From NCBI GenBank assembly GCA_048498995.1, contig JBEHWX010000110.1, positions 1 to 18,401 of the forward strand: a DNA stretch of 18,401 nt, in the 5' to 3' direction. Source of the stretch: JBEHWX01 sp048498995. GTDB taxonomy: Bacteria > Bacteroidota > Ignavibacteria > OLB7. Shown here in pieces: positions 6,635 to 14,848 of the stretch (position 1 is the stretch's first letter; each line of letters starts with the position of its first letter). The notes under the pieces are model-generated. The model did no database searches, was not told where the DNA came from, and saw only the letters and a program-made list of their open reading frames with translations. The position numbers and the translations under genes were made by a program.

Positions 6635-7951
6635 TCAAGGATAGGTGAGGTGTGCCTCCACGCCCCGCTCCACCGGCCCGGAGTCGAACGCGACGATGCG
6701 CGCGCTCCGGCCGAGGTTGAGCACTTCCATCGCGCGGCCGGGGAAGCGGCTCTCCAGATACCACTTCATCTCGTGCTCGGAACGGATCGGATTGTATTCC
6801 AGCATCTTCTTCCAGTCGGGATGCTCCACCAGCCGGCGCAGGCTCCGCTGGAACTCCCCGTTGGTCGTGCGCTGAAGCCGGGCGCGGAGCGTGTCGCGCG
6901 CCATCGCCGGGTATTCCCGCGCCTTGACCGGCACCGTGACCATGTCGACGATCAGGAGCCGCCCTCCCGGCTTCGTCACGCGCTTCACCTCCTTCAACAG
7001 CGGGTCCCAGTCGAGATAGCGGAAGGACATCAGCGAGATCACCACATCGAAGGTGGCGTCGGGAAAGGGGAGCAGCGGAGAGTCGACCCGGTGGAATTCC
7101 AGCGACGGGTGCCCGGCGTTCCGCTCCCGGGCCCGTTGCAGGATGGCGGCCGATTCGTCGACGCCCGCGCCGCGCGCGATCCTCGGGGCCAGCGCGTGGA
7201 GCAGCGCGCCGTTGCCGCAGCCGATATCGAGCACCGCCAGATCGCGCCGGTCGGGAAGATGCCGCGCGAGCCAGTCCCATTCGTCGCGTCGCACCGTGAT
7301 GTCGGCGAAGGCCACGTCGTAGAGATCGGCCACGCGATCGTATGTCGGATCGCCGGTGGGCGGCAGCGGCTCGAAGATCTTCATCGGCTCGGCCGGCATA
7401 AGCCCCGCGAGCTTCAGGAGAGAGGCCGCCGGCCCGTGCGATTTCCTCCCCTTGCAGCCGATGGTGTAGAGCCGCGGCATCGCGTCACCCGATCCGGCCC
7501 ATCGGTAGCGCTCGCGGCTCAACGAGAAGGTCGTGTACCAGAAGAAGCCGCCGGCCTTCACGCCGAATGTCCGGGCGAAGAACGGAGCGAACCAGCGGGC
7601 GGAGCGGCAGCAGTGGAAGAAGGCGTTGGCATCGGGGGCGAAGGGGATCGTCATCGTCTCCCATTCGTACGGGCTGAACTGCTCCGGAAAGGCGACCGTG
7701 CCGAACATCGGACCATACATGCCGGAATGCCCGACGAAATGCAGCTCGGCGATCAGGCGTCCGGAGGTCGCGACCTCGGAGATCACGCGCAGCACGTCCC
7801 GCTTGCTCTCGACCGCCCGCACGATGATCTCTCCGGCGAAGCCGTTTTCGCTCCGTTCGAGCGCGAGCGTCCGGGCCACGACGGGAAACTGGCGGCCTCC
7901 CTTCCTGTACAAGGTCGTGTAGATGATGACGATGACGTCGCTGGCTGGCAT
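6635..7951 (-). CDS. Two-domain protein: caspase/CHAT-like N-terminal domain fused to a class I SAM methyltransferase
   Basis: The protein has 438 residues from ATG 7951. Residues about 238-345 are a class I (Methyltransf_11/UbiE-type) methyltransferase: VLDIGCGNG (240-248) binds SAM, followed by the acidic GAGVDES strand, FDVVISLMSFRYLDWD and the KPGGRLLIVD motif. A C-terminal region of about 90 residues probably covers the acceptor site. Residues 1-145 are not a methyltransferase. They alternate strands and helices: DVIVIIY, then EIIVRAV, then ELHFVGHSGMYG with His71/His75, then NAFFHCCRSA with Cys114/Cys115, a helix, then GGFFWYTT. That order, with His after one strand and Cys after the next, is how clan CD peptidases and CHAT domains are built; this is inference. 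The frame extends to a GTG at 8158, but the added part looks non-coding. It is the first gene of a pair with the racemase-like gene. The acceptor substrate is unknown. Confidence 0.75.
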   Translation of the reverse strand: MPASDVIVIIYTTLYRKGGRQFPVVARTLALERSENGFAGEIIVRAVESKRDVLRVISEVATSGRLIAELHFVGHSGMYGPMFGTVAFPEQFSPYEWETMTIPFAPDANAFFHCCRSARWFAPFFARTFGVKAGGFFWYTTFSLSRERYRWAGSGDAMPRLYTIGCKGRKSHGPAASLLKLAGLMPAEPMKIFEPLPPTGDPTYDRVADLYDVAFADITVRRDEWDWLARHLPDRRDLAVLDIGCGNGALLHALAPRIARGAGVDESAAILQRARERNAGHPSLEFHRVDSPLLPFPDATFDVVISLMSFRYLDWDPLLKEVKRVTKPGGRLLIVDMVTVPVKAREYPAMARDTLRARLQRTTNGEFQRSLRRLVEHPDWKKMLEYNPIRSEHEMKWYLESRFPGRAMEVLNLGRSARIVAFDSGPVERGVEAHLTYP

Positions 7952-8027
7952 GTCGGCGAGGATTCGATCGATGGCGGAGCGTCGGCGGCCCGGGGCGTGT
8001 TTGTGATCGGGGCCGAACGTGCCACGG

Positions 8028-8054
8028 ATAATAGGTGAATGGCGCGTGGAATGA
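8028..8054 (-). promoter_or_regulatory. Possible promoter of the methyltransferase-racemase pair
   Basis: On the minus strand a TATTAT -10 box lies at 8033-8028, with a weak tttcat about 17 bases upstream. Transcription would start about 70 bases before ATG 7951, which argues for that start over the upstream GTG at 8158. The -35 match is poor and FCB bacteria often use other promoter elements. Confidence 0.25.
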
Positions 8055-8192
8055 AAGGATGGCGGGCCACGCTTGTAAGAAATTGAGAAACGTGATCGGC
8101 GCGGGAGTTGCGTGCTCCAGACGACGCCCGGGAATACGTAAGTTTCTCCCGTTCGCACACGTTCGACAGGAAGTACTCGAAGGAGAAATTCA

Positions 8193-9428
8193 TTGAACGA
8201 GCGAAAACGTCTCGTGATTCTCGGCTCCGGTTTCGCCGCCGTGAGCCTTCTGAAAAAGCTCGACGCCGACGCCTACAAGGTGACGGTGATCAGCCCGCGC
8301 AACCACTTCCTCTTCACTCCCCTTCTCCCCAGCACGACGGTCGGCACCGTCGAGTTCCGGAGCATCATCGAGCCTATCCGGAAGGTCAACCGGAAAGTCG
8401 AGTTCATCCAGGGGGAATGCATTGCGATCGACCTCGACACGCGGACGCTCGACTGCCGCTCGGCCGATCCGGGCGTGACCTTCCAGCAGCAGTACGATCT
8501 CCTGGTGGTGGCCGTCGGCGCCTGGAACGCCACGTTCAACATCCCGGGAGTGCGCGAGCACAGCTTCTTCCTGAAGGAGGCGATCGAGGCGCGCAACATC
8601 CGGGAGCGGATCGTCTCCTGCCTCGAGCGCGCCGACGTTCCCGGCATCGACCCGAAGGAGCGGGAGCGGCTGCTGAACTTCATCATCGTCGGCGGAGGCC
8701 CGACCGGCGTGGAGTTCGCCGCCGAGCTCCACGATCTGCTGGAGGAGGATCTGAAGAAGAGCTATCCATCGCTGGTCGGCTCGATCAACATCACCCTCTA
8801 CGAAGCGGCCAAGACCATCCTCAACTCCTTCGACGAGGATCTGCGCGAGTATACGGTCCGGCACTTCGCCCGCCAGGGAATCGAGCTGAAGCTCGGCTCC
8901 CCGGTCGCCGAGGTCGGCGACGGGTTTCTGAAGCTCAAGAGCGGCGAGGTGATTCCGGCGGAGCTGATCGTCTGGTCCACCGGCAACGCGCCGACCGGCC
9001 TGGTGGCCAAGCTCGATCTGCCGAAGGATCACGGCCGCCTGCTCACCGACGAGTACCTGCGCATCCCGGAGCATCAGGAGATCTACGCCCTCGGCGACTG
9101 CGGGACGGTGGTCGGCGCCAACCTGCCGCAGACCGCGCAGCTGGCGATGCAGCAGGGGAAGTATCTGGCCAAGGCGCTCCACGGGATGGCCCGCGGCGGC
9201 AAGCCGGACCCGTTCAAATTCAAGAACCTCGGCATGCTCGCCTATGTCGGCGAGAGCAAGGCGCTGGCGGATATCCCGCGCGCCAAGCTCCACTGGCGCG
9301 GCGCGCTGACCTATCTGTTCTGGCGCAGCGCCTATCTGACCCGCCTGGTCAGCATGAAGAACAAGATCCTCGTCCTCTTCGACTGGATCAAGACGGCGAT
9401 CTTCGGGCGCGACCTGAGCAAGTTCTGA
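8193..9428 (+). CDS. ndh: Type II NADH:quinone oxidoreductase (NDH-2), FAD-dependent
   Basis: The protein has 411 residues. It is a single-subunit, non-proton-pumping NADH dehydrogenase that feeds electrons into the quinone pool from the inner face of the membrane. Two Rossmann folds are visible: the FAD site VILGSGFAAVSLLKKL (GSGFAA from residue 11), and the NADH site IIVGGGPTGVEFAAEL (GGGPTG 167-172). The second FAD motif is EIYALGDCG, followed by the quinone-site-like PQTAQLAMQQGKYLAK. The C-terminus (KLHWRGALTYLFWRSAYLTR, then FDWIKTAIFGRDLSKF) has the amphipathic helices that anchor NDH-2 to the membrane. The start is TTG 8193, fixed by AAGGAG (8180-8185) seven bases upstream; no ATG or GTG in frame fits better. 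The gene diverges from the methyltransferase gene across a 241-base shared upstream region and is followed by a hairpin terminator, so it is probably monocistronic. Confidence 0.93.
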   Translation: MNERKRLVILGSGFAAVSLLKKLDADAYKVTVISPRNHFLFTPLLPSTTVGTVEFRSIIEPIRKVNRKVEFIQGECIAIDLDTRTLDCRSADPGVTFQQQYDLLVVAVGAWNATFNIPGVREHSFFLKEAIEARNIRERIVSCLERADVPGIDPKERERLLNFIIVGGGPTGVEFAAELHDLLEEDLKKSYPSLVGSINITLYEAAKTILNSFDEDLREYTVRHFARQGIELKLGSPVAEVGDGFLKLKSGEVIPAELIVWSTGNAPTGLVAKLDLPKDHGRLLTDEYLRIPEHQEIYALGDCGTVVGANLPQTAQLAMQQGKYLAKALHGMARGGKPDPFKFKNLGMLAYVGESKALADIPRAKLHWRGALTYLFWRSAYLTRLVSMKNKILVLFDWIKTAIFGRDLSKF

Positions 9429-9797
9429 CTGATCGCGATCCGATGGATCGCGCCGGCAATCGTCGTGGAGGGGCTCGGACCCACGGGTCCCTCCACGACC
9501 GTTGGCGATTCGCCCCACGCATCCTCATTCCCTTCCTTCCTCCTCATGCTTACCACGTCCACGTCGTCAACAGGCGCATGCGCGCGTGGGGCGGGGTAAT
9601 TCGCCGTGCATCATTGCCACCCCGGAGGCGGCGCATCTATCTTCATCCCCGACAGCAGAGCAGTAGACACGCGTGGCGACGCTCACAACCCGACACCCGA
9701 TCCTCGACCCGTCGGCCGGTCACCGGCGGGAGCGCGGAGGCCTCCGGCATTCGTTCCGGCTCGCGGCCTTCGGCCGGGGATCCAAAGGAGACGTCCC
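9429..9797. other. Intergenic region after ndh
   Basis: These 369 bases hold two hairpins just after the ndh stop (listed separately). The remainder is GC-rich with no frame that looks coding and no clear promoter. The ribosome site AAAGGAG for the next gene is at 9784-9790. Confidence 0.5.
9434..9499 (+). terminator. Two consecutive hairpins downstream of ndh, probable terminator
   Basis: The first stem is cgcgatcc (9434-9441) with ggatcgcg (9445-9452), loop gat. The second is gtcgtggaggg (9462-9472) with its exact complement (9489-9499), 11 bp, and a loop that can form an inner ggaccc/gggtcc stem (9477-9482 with 9485-9490). There is no T-run, so the mechanism is uncertain. Confidence 0.55.
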
Positions 9798-10481
9798 ATG
9801 CAACGCATCCCCCTCTCCCGGCTGGTCGCGCTCTTGCGCGCGCTCGGCATCATCCTGGCCATCGGCGCTCCGATCCGCTCCCAGGCACAGACGCTTCGCG
9901 ACTACATCCGCCGCTATGACGGCGGCCCGGCCCTCTCCTACTACAACATCAGTGGGTGGCACATCGACCAGCGCGACGGCGACAGCATCCCGATCGACGC
10001 GCACTACGGCGGGATCTCGGCGCTCTACAGCTTCTACGCACCGGTGGTCGAGCTCGGCGGTGGCACGACGGCCGGCATCTCCCCCGGCATCAACCTGGGC
10101 GCCGCCTACAGCCCCGCCGCGCGCGCCGTGCTGGTCGACGCCGACGTGCCGCTGATGGCGATGCTTCGCCACGGCCTCGGCTCGAGCCTGGCCGATTCGA
10201 GCGGGTTCGGCATCGGACTCGGCATCGGCTACCGGTTCTTCCTGATCGGCACCTCCATCGGCGACCACCAGTTCCTCTTCTGCGGAACGCAGGGTCCGGC
10301 CGCCTCGCTGGAGGCGACCTTCGCGCCGTCGGAGTCGAGCTCGCTGAAGCTTCGTCTGCTCGGCACGCTCCCGATCGGCATCGTCCTGGCCCCGGACGAC
10401 GGCCTGCTCACCTCGGACTTCACCGGCACCGTGGATTTCACGGCGGTGACCCTTTCGCTGAGCTGGGTGCAGCGGTTCTGA
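9798..10481 (+). CDS. Exported protein, probable outer-membrane beta-barrel-like family (paralogue of 10873-11523)
   Basis: I do not recognise a named family. The 227-residue protein starts at ATG 9798, seven bases after a good AAAGGAG. A signal peptide is clear: basic start, hydrophobic ALGIILAIGAPI, and a likely cut after SQA before QTLRDY. The mature part is rich in Gly and in alternating hydrophobic/polar stretches, for example GIGLGIGYRFFLIG, SLKLRLLGTLPIGIVL, and an aromatic end LSLSWVQRF. Such a pattern with a final Phe is typical of small outer-membrane barrels, so an outer-membrane place is inferred. It shares blocks with the next gene: VPL(M/L)xM, a GFGxGxGYxF segment, LKLR and a final LxLS strand. 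Function is unknown. It is followed by 391 bases without a gene. Confidence 0.75.
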   Translation: MQRIPLSRLVALLRALGIILAIGAPIRSQAQTLRDYIRRYDGGPALSYYNISGWHIDQRDGDSIPIDAHYGGISALYSFYAPVVELGGGTTAGISPGINLGAAYSPAARAVLVDADVPLMAMLRHGLGSSLADSSGFGIGLGIGYRFFLIGTSIGDHQFLFCGTQGPAASLEATFAPSESSSLKLRLLGTLPIGIVLAPDDGLLTSDFTGTVDFTAVTLSLSWVQRF

Positions 10482-10872
10482 ATGGAATGAGGACGCGAAG
10501 GCACGCCGATCCCGAGCTCATGCATGTCCGCCTCGCACATCCGTCCCCGATCCCGACGTCAAGTACGTGGGGGTTGGGGACCTCTTGCATCGAGCATGCA
10601 CTACCCGTCGACATTTATGACCGGAAGAGTTGCACATTGTGGCGCTCACGAGCATTTTCGCGGGCTCACCCTCGCAAAGGTCAAACTGCGCGGGCCGCCA
10701 TAGAATGCATCGCATCACGATGCATGAGCACTCTCCAGTAGGCCTGCCCCTTGTCACGATATGGTCCCGAGATACGCCTTGCCTGGTTCGGCCATCTCTG
10801 CGTTCAAAAACGCGCTTGGCCCGATTCCCACATCCACGACGCGGCATAATGGCCGAAGGCACCGCATTCACC
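10482..10872. other. 391-base gap with clustered ATGCAT palindromes, lower GC
   Basis: No convincing gene is seen; an open frame from 10630 joins the next gene but its first 73-81 residues look non-coding. ATGCAT occurs at 10520, 10705 and 10720 (within one base). A hairpin atgcatcg/cgatgcat joins 10705-10712 with 10718-10725 (8 bp, 5-base loop), and tgcat/atgca pairs at 10586-10590 and 10596-10600. These could be operator or processing sites for the downstream gene. The stretch is less GC-rich than its surroundings. Confidence 0.5.
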
Positions 10873-11523
10873 ATGTACCGACTTATGATCATTCTGGTCG
10901 GGCTGTGCCTATCTGCGCATGGTCTGGCCGCGCAGCCTCTCGGGAAACGGTTCCTCCATCTCGAATACGGCCTTGGTCTGATGTTCCCGCATGTAACCGG
11001 CAATGAATGGTCCGACGTTCATGGCAGATACCTGATTCCGGTCGATCTCCGCGGAGTGCTGCCCATGATCTCGTTCGGAGTGTATGCGCGTATGCTCCCG
11101 ATAGGTGACCGTGTCTCGATCGTCCCACAGGCGAATCTGGAGGTCGGCGGCGAGATCAAGCGAGGATCCTTCCTTTCCGCGGCCGTTCCGCTGCTGGGGA
11201 TGATCAAATATGGCGGCGATGGTCGCCCCGCTCTCAATATCTCTCCCGGATTTGGCCTCGGCGTTGGCTACTGCTTTCGCTATGTGGACATGACCACCCA
11301 AACCGGATCACGGATTCACAGCTTCTACGGCGCACCGGTACTTGCGATCGAGATCAGTTCGATCTACCGGGAACGCGCCGTGCTGAAGCTTCGCTATGTC
11401 CAGACGATCACTCCAATCGCCATTACCGATCACGCCAGCAATCGCACCGGATCCAATACGTTTGTCGGCGACGTCGAGATCAGTTCTCCCACACTGTGCC
11501 TAAGCTACACGGCGGAGCTATGA
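10873..11523 (+). CDS. Exported protein, second member of the barrel-like paralogue pair
   Basis: The family is not recognised. ATG 10873 gives 216 residues with a compact signal peptide (MYRLMIILVGLCLSAHGLAA before QP). ATG 10849 is an alternative that adds eight residues; neither has a strong ribosome site. The mature chain aligns by eye with the 9798 product over its second half: AAVPLLGMIKYG against ADVPLMAMLRHG, GFGLGVGYCFRY against GFGIGLGIGYRFF, an F-x-G stretch, AVLKLRYVQTITPIAI against SLKLRLLGTLPIGIVL, and a closing VEISSPTLCLSYTAEL. Both are probably small outer-membrane or surface barrels; this is inference. Its stop overlaps an in-frame ATG of the lipoprotein gene (ATGA at 11520-11523), suggesting one transcript. 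Codon use is less GC-biased than in the housekeeping genes. Confidence 0.75.
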   Translation: MYRLMIILVGLCLSAHGLAAQPLGKRFLHLEYGLGLMFPHVTGNEWSDVHGRYLIPVDLRGVLPMISFGVYARMLPIGDRVSIVPQANLEVGGEIKRGSFLSAAVPLLGMIKYGGDGRPALNISPGFGLGVGYCFRYVDMTTQTGSRIHSFYGAPVLAIEISSIYRERAVLKLRYVQTITPIAITDHASNRTGSNTFVGDVEISSPTLCLSYTAEL

Positions 11524-11618
11524 CGTGCCATGATGGCGCCCCTCTATCCCCTCCAACATCGGCGCGGCGAGCTTCACGGAGCGAAACCGCCCGGCAGGAA
11601 CTCACACGACTTCAGCAC

Positions 11619-13301
11619 ATGATACCCTCTCTACGCCCAGACCACGCAATCGGGTCGCTCCTGCTTCTGGCAATCGCGGCCGTGCTCAGCGGAGGATGCA
11701 TGTCCGTCCGTTTGGACGACGAGCACTTCACCGTGGCGACGAAACATATCCAGCAGGAGATCCCGCATTACCCGATCGACGCGCCGATCGAGGGAGACGC
11801 GAGAACGCCACTGTACGAGATGATCTCGCCGATGGCCCGCCTCACCGATTCCGAGTTCGTGCTGCTGCGACGGTACGACACGACGGTCGAGCTGCAATTG
11901 AACGACACCGCAATGAACGTGAAGTGGCGCCAGCCACTGACGTTTCAGGACGAGGAGTATCTGGCCAATCTCTCCCTCATGAACGGCAGGATCGCCATGG
12001 TCAACAACCGGTACACCAAGGGGGATAGCGTCGTGGCCATGCTCCGTCTCTTCGATCCCCAGGGGGGAAGGGGACTGGAGACCAGGGAGCTGGACCGGGC
12101 TCCGGGCAACGTGATGTGGCTTGGCAACGAACACAAAACGGGATGCGCACCCTACTCCGTTTACTTCTCACCGGACAGCAGCCATATGCTGCTCTTCGCG
12201 CGCGACTATTCGGCTCATCCAGGCGCTCTCACGGAGCAGAAACCGCTCTCGTTCCATGCAGTGATTCTCGATTCCGGCTTCCGGCGCATCGGCGCACTGG
12301 ATATTCCCGCGCATCTCGGTTCCGACAAGGACATGGCCAGCGGAATCTGGCCTTCACGCCGCGGCTATATCTATTCGGCCGCGCGACGCTCGAGCGACTC
12401 TCTCTGGATGGGCCGCTATGACCCACGCGACGGTTCGCTCATAGAGCGAACGTTCGTTCTGCCGCGCAGACGCGATGGGTCGGCGGCCCGTGAGATCGGC
12501 CTCGACATCACCCTGACAACCAACCAGCAGGATGAGGCGATTGTCGCCTTCACCGGCGTGATTCCGGGTACTCAGGAAATCACCGAGATCGATCTGGTGA
12601 AGTTCTCGCCGGACAAAGGATCCATCGATACCCTGGCATCCTACGCCCCCTCGCCATCGACGATAGCGGACATCATCGACTCTTCCTCCGGGGTGCTCGA
12701 CAATTATCGGATCCGGGATATCGTGCAGACTCCGAACGGAGGCACACTGGTGATGCTCGAGCAGATCTATTTCGATATGCGCTTCGCCCCGCGCGACGAG
12801 GGGCATGACCCATGGTACGGGCAATGGAGCAAGGAATCGCATGGGAGATCATCCGATATCATCTCAACGCTTGTTCGGGACGAAATGCGGCCGAAGGGAT
12901 ACAGCTTCGGTCCTCTCCTCGTGGTGGCATTCGATCAGGCGGGGAGAAACATCTGGGCGAGCGGTTTCGAAAAGGTGCAGTTCGCCCTACGGAAACAAGG
13001 CTTCGTCGAGTGCGGATTCCGCCGTTACCTCGAAGGTGATTCGCTTCTGCATATCCTCTATTTCGACCGCTCCAGCGATCAGGGACTGGTCTGGCAAAAG
13101 ATCCAGCTCTCGGACGGCAAGAAACGCATGGCGTATAGTCCGATCTCCGGCGCCAGCGAATACCTGCGGAATTTCACCATTTGGACCAACAGAGCACGCC
13201 TGATCGTGACCGCGGTCGAGGGGAATCCATTCGGAAGTGATCCGGATGTCGGCATGTACAGTATCTCCCCAAAGGGGAGCGTTCTGAACGATCCGGAATG
13301 A
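11619..13301 (+). CDS. Large hypothetical lipoprotein, possible beta-propeller
   Basis: The protein has 560 residues from ATG 11619. Residues 1-27 look like a lipoprotein signal (IGSLLLLAIAAVLSGGC, Cys27), though SGG before Cys is a relaxed lipobox. The rest is built of short beta-rich units with turns such as FSPDSSHMLLFARDY, ILDSGFRRIGALDIP, DSLWMGRYDPRDGSLI and ARLIVTAVEGNPFGSDP, suggesting a propeller or repeated beta-sheet fold. The stretch with GGTLVMLEQIYFD followed by LLVVAFDQAGRNIWAS recalls secreted Bacteroidetes-type proteins of unknown role; this is from memory and unproven. An upstream ATG at 11520 overlaps the previous stop and would add 33 residues before the signal. I favour 11619 for the signal, but coupling to the barrel-like gene remains likely. 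It ends before a strong terminator. Confidence 0.75.
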   Translation: MIPSLRPDHAIGSLLLLAIAAVLSGGCMSVRLDDEHFTVATKHIQQEIPHYPIDAPIEGDARTPLYEMISPMARLTDSEFVLLRRYDTTVELQLNDTAMNVKWRQPLTFQDEEYLANLSLMNGRIAMVNNRYTKGDSVVAMLRLFDPQGGRGLETRELDRAPGNVMWLGNEHKTGCAPYSVYFSPDSSHMLLFARDYSAHPGALTEQKPLSFHAVILDSGFRRIGALDIPAHLGSDKDMASGIWPSRRGYIYSAARRSSDSLWMGRYDPRDGSLIERTFVLPRRRDGSAAREIGLDITLTTNQQDEAIVAFTGVIPGTQEITEIDLVKFSPDKGSIDTLASYAPSPSTIADIIDSSSGVLDNYRIRDIVQTPNGGTLVMLEQIYFDMRFAPRDEGHDPWYGQWSKESHGRSSDIISTLVRDEMRPKGYSFGPLLVVAFDQAGRNIWASGFEKVQFALRKQGFVECGFRRYLEGDSLLHILYFDRSSDQGLVWQKIQLSDGKKRMAYSPISGASEYLRNFTIWTNRARLIVTAVEGNPFGSDPDVGMYSISPKGSVLNDPE

Positions 13302-13344
13302 TCGAACGGATGCAACGCGCCGGCAACACCGGGCTTCGAACGTC

Positions 13345-13378
13345 GAACGGGGATGACCGCATGCGATCATCCCCGTTC
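13345..13378. terminator. Bidirectional hairpin terminator between lipoprotein and murG genes
   Basis: The arms gaacggggatga (13345-13356) and tcatccccgttc (13367-13378) are perfectly complementary over 12 bp around a 10-base loop that contains gcatgc. It lies between converging genes, 43 bases after one stop and 53 bases after the other. A short mixed T-rich stretch follows on the plus strand. Confidence 0.75.
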
Positions 13379-13431
13379 TCATTCTACGCATATGCTTTCC
13401 CCGCGGCCGATCCGATGCCACTCCCCTCCGA

Positions 13432-14622
13432 TCAATATCCCTTCCGAAGCTTGTTGCTCCAGCCGTCGCGGGCCAGGGAGATGGTGGCGATCGCCAGGTC
13501 GTGCGCGGCGTGCGGCGCGGCCAGCGTGAGCGCGTTTTCCCCCATCGCGCGCAGGTGCGCCCGATCGGCCAGCAGCGCCGCGATCTCCGAGACCAGCCGA
13601 TCGCCGCCGAGCTCCGCCTGCGGCACCACCACGGCCGCGTCCACCCGCTGGCACATCATCGCGTTCTTCGTCTGCTCGTCGCCGCTGGTCGGCACCAGCG
13701 GGATGTAGAGCGCCGGCTTGCCGAGCGAGCAGTTCTCGATCACCGTGTTGGCGCCGGAGCGGCCGACCACCAGATCGGCGGCGGCGTAGACATGGTTGAT
13801 CTCGGCGCGGATGAACGGGGCCAGGAAGTAGCGCCGGCGAAGGTCGGCCGGGAGCTTCGCGGCGGCGGCGGTGAGCCGGTCGAAATCCTTTTCCCTGGCA
13901 CCCGGCTGCTCGCCGCACTGGTGGATCACCCTGGCGACCTTCAGCAGCTCGGCCAGCCGGTCCTCGACCGCGCGGTTGAGCACCCGCGCCCCGAGGCTTC
14001 CGCCGGTGACGTAGATCGTCGGCAGCTCCTCGGCGGGATCGAAGCCGGCGAACCGGAGCCCTTCCTCCCTGCTTCCGCCGAAGATCGCCGGACGCACCGG
14101 GTTGCCGACCACGAAGGCCTTCAGCAGGAGCGACTTCGGCATCTTCTTGAGCGTGGCGTCGAAGCTGAGCGCGAGGCGGGTGGCGAACCGCGTGCAGATC
14201 CTGTTGGCCAGACCGAGCACCGTGGTCTGCTCATGGACCATCACCGGCACGCGCAAAAGCGCCGCGGCGATCACCGGCGGCACCGCCACGTAGCCTCCGG
14301 TGGCCAGCACCACCGACGGACGGAAGCGCGCAACCACGCGGAGCGCGCCGGCGCACCCGGCCACCACGCGGAGCGGATCGATGAAATTCCGGACGCTGAA
14401 ATACCGGCGCAGCTTCCCGGTCTCGATACCGACGAACGGGATGCCGCGCGCCTCGGCCAGCCCCCGCTCTATTCCCCGCTTGCTCCCGACATAGAGGAAC
14501 TCGACGCGCCAGGGAGTGTCGGGACGGGCCTCGAGCTCCTTGATCGCCTCGATCACGGCGAGCGCGGGGCTCACGTGTCCGCTGCTCCCCCCTCCGGTAA
14601 TGAGTACCCTGATGGTCTCCAT
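13432..14622 (-). CDS. murG: UDP-GlcNAc:undecaprenyl-pyrophosphoryl-MurNAc-pentapeptide transferase (lipid II synthase)
   Basis: The protein has 396 residues. MurG adds GlcNAc to lipid I to make lipid II, the last cytoplasmic step of peptidoglycan building, at the inner face of the membrane. GT-B fold motifs: the glycine loop GGGSSGH (10-16; usual form GGTGGH), ATGGYVAVPP, HEQTTVLGLANRI (the His-Glu-Gln of the acceptor side), VTGGSLGA, and the donor-site GRSGANTVIE followed by DEQTKNAM. Length is slightly above the common 355-370. ATG 14622 is preceded by GGAG four bases away and puts the glycine loop at the usual distance; an upstream frame to 14661 adds 13 residues of no family likeness. 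It stands apart from other mur/fts genes, 226 bases downstream of purB on the same strand, so it may have its own promoter. Confidence 0.92.
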   Translation of the reverse strand: METIRVLITGGGSSGHVSPALAVIEAIKELEARPDTPWRVEFLYVGSKRGIERGLAEARGIPFVGIETGKLRRYFSVRNFIDPLRVVAGCAGALRVVARFRPSVVLATGGYVAVPPVIAAALLRVPVMVHEQTTVLGLANRICTRFATRLALSFDATLKKMPKSLLLKAFVVGNPVRPAIFGGSREEGLRFAGFDPAEELPTIYVTGGSLGARVLNRAVEDRLAELLKVARVIHQCGEQPGAREKDFDRLTAAAAKLPADLRRRYFLAPFIRAEINHVYAAADLVVGRSGANTVIENCSLGKPALYIPLVPTSGDEQTKNAMMCQRVDAAVVVPQAELGGDRLVSEIAALLADRAHLRAMGENALTLAAPHAAHDLAIATISLARDGWSNKLRKGY

Positions 14623-14848
14623 GCGGCTCCGCGGAATGTGGATGTACGATTGAAGATTCAACGCGGGCGGGACGGTCGATCTCGATTCCGTAATGGAGAT
14701 CGCTCACCGCGGCGATGTCGATCGAGCGATCGCCGATGACGGCATCCGGCCGGCCGATGATCCCCGTGGCTTGCCGCCGTCCGGGCCATCACGATAGGCC
14801 CCGGCACCGGATCGCCACGTGGCGGCACCGCCGGAAGCGCGGCGCGGC
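14623..14848. other. Intergenic region between purB and murG
   Basis: These 226 bases hold a 12-base perfect palindrome, cgccacgtggcg, at 14813-14824, 25 bases after the purB stop on the minus strand; it may act as a weak terminator or a protein site. GATCG-rich direct and inverted motifs fill about 14690-14750. I see no tRNA and no gene I would defend. Confidence 0.45.

Noticed and set aside
5855..8038. A 727-codon plus-strand open frame opposite the racemase and methyltransferase genes
   Set aside because: It spans two well-supported minus-strand genes and gives low-complexity Arg/His/Pro/Gly-rich protein.
10630..10872. Extension of the second exported paralogue to an ATG at 10630
   Set aside because: The added residues show no domain and would bury the clear signal peptide that begins at 10873.
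13501..14739. A 412-codon plus-strand frame opposite murG
   Set aside because: It is antisense to a clear murG, with a biased His/Arg/Gly/Asp-rich composition.
14620..14785. Minus-strand reading with gene-like codons (includes SDLHYGIEIDRPARVE) between purB and murG
   Set aside because: It resembles the start of a metallophosphoesterase motif only by a few residues, has no start with a ribosome site and runs into murG out of frame. It could be a remnant, but I cannot support it.
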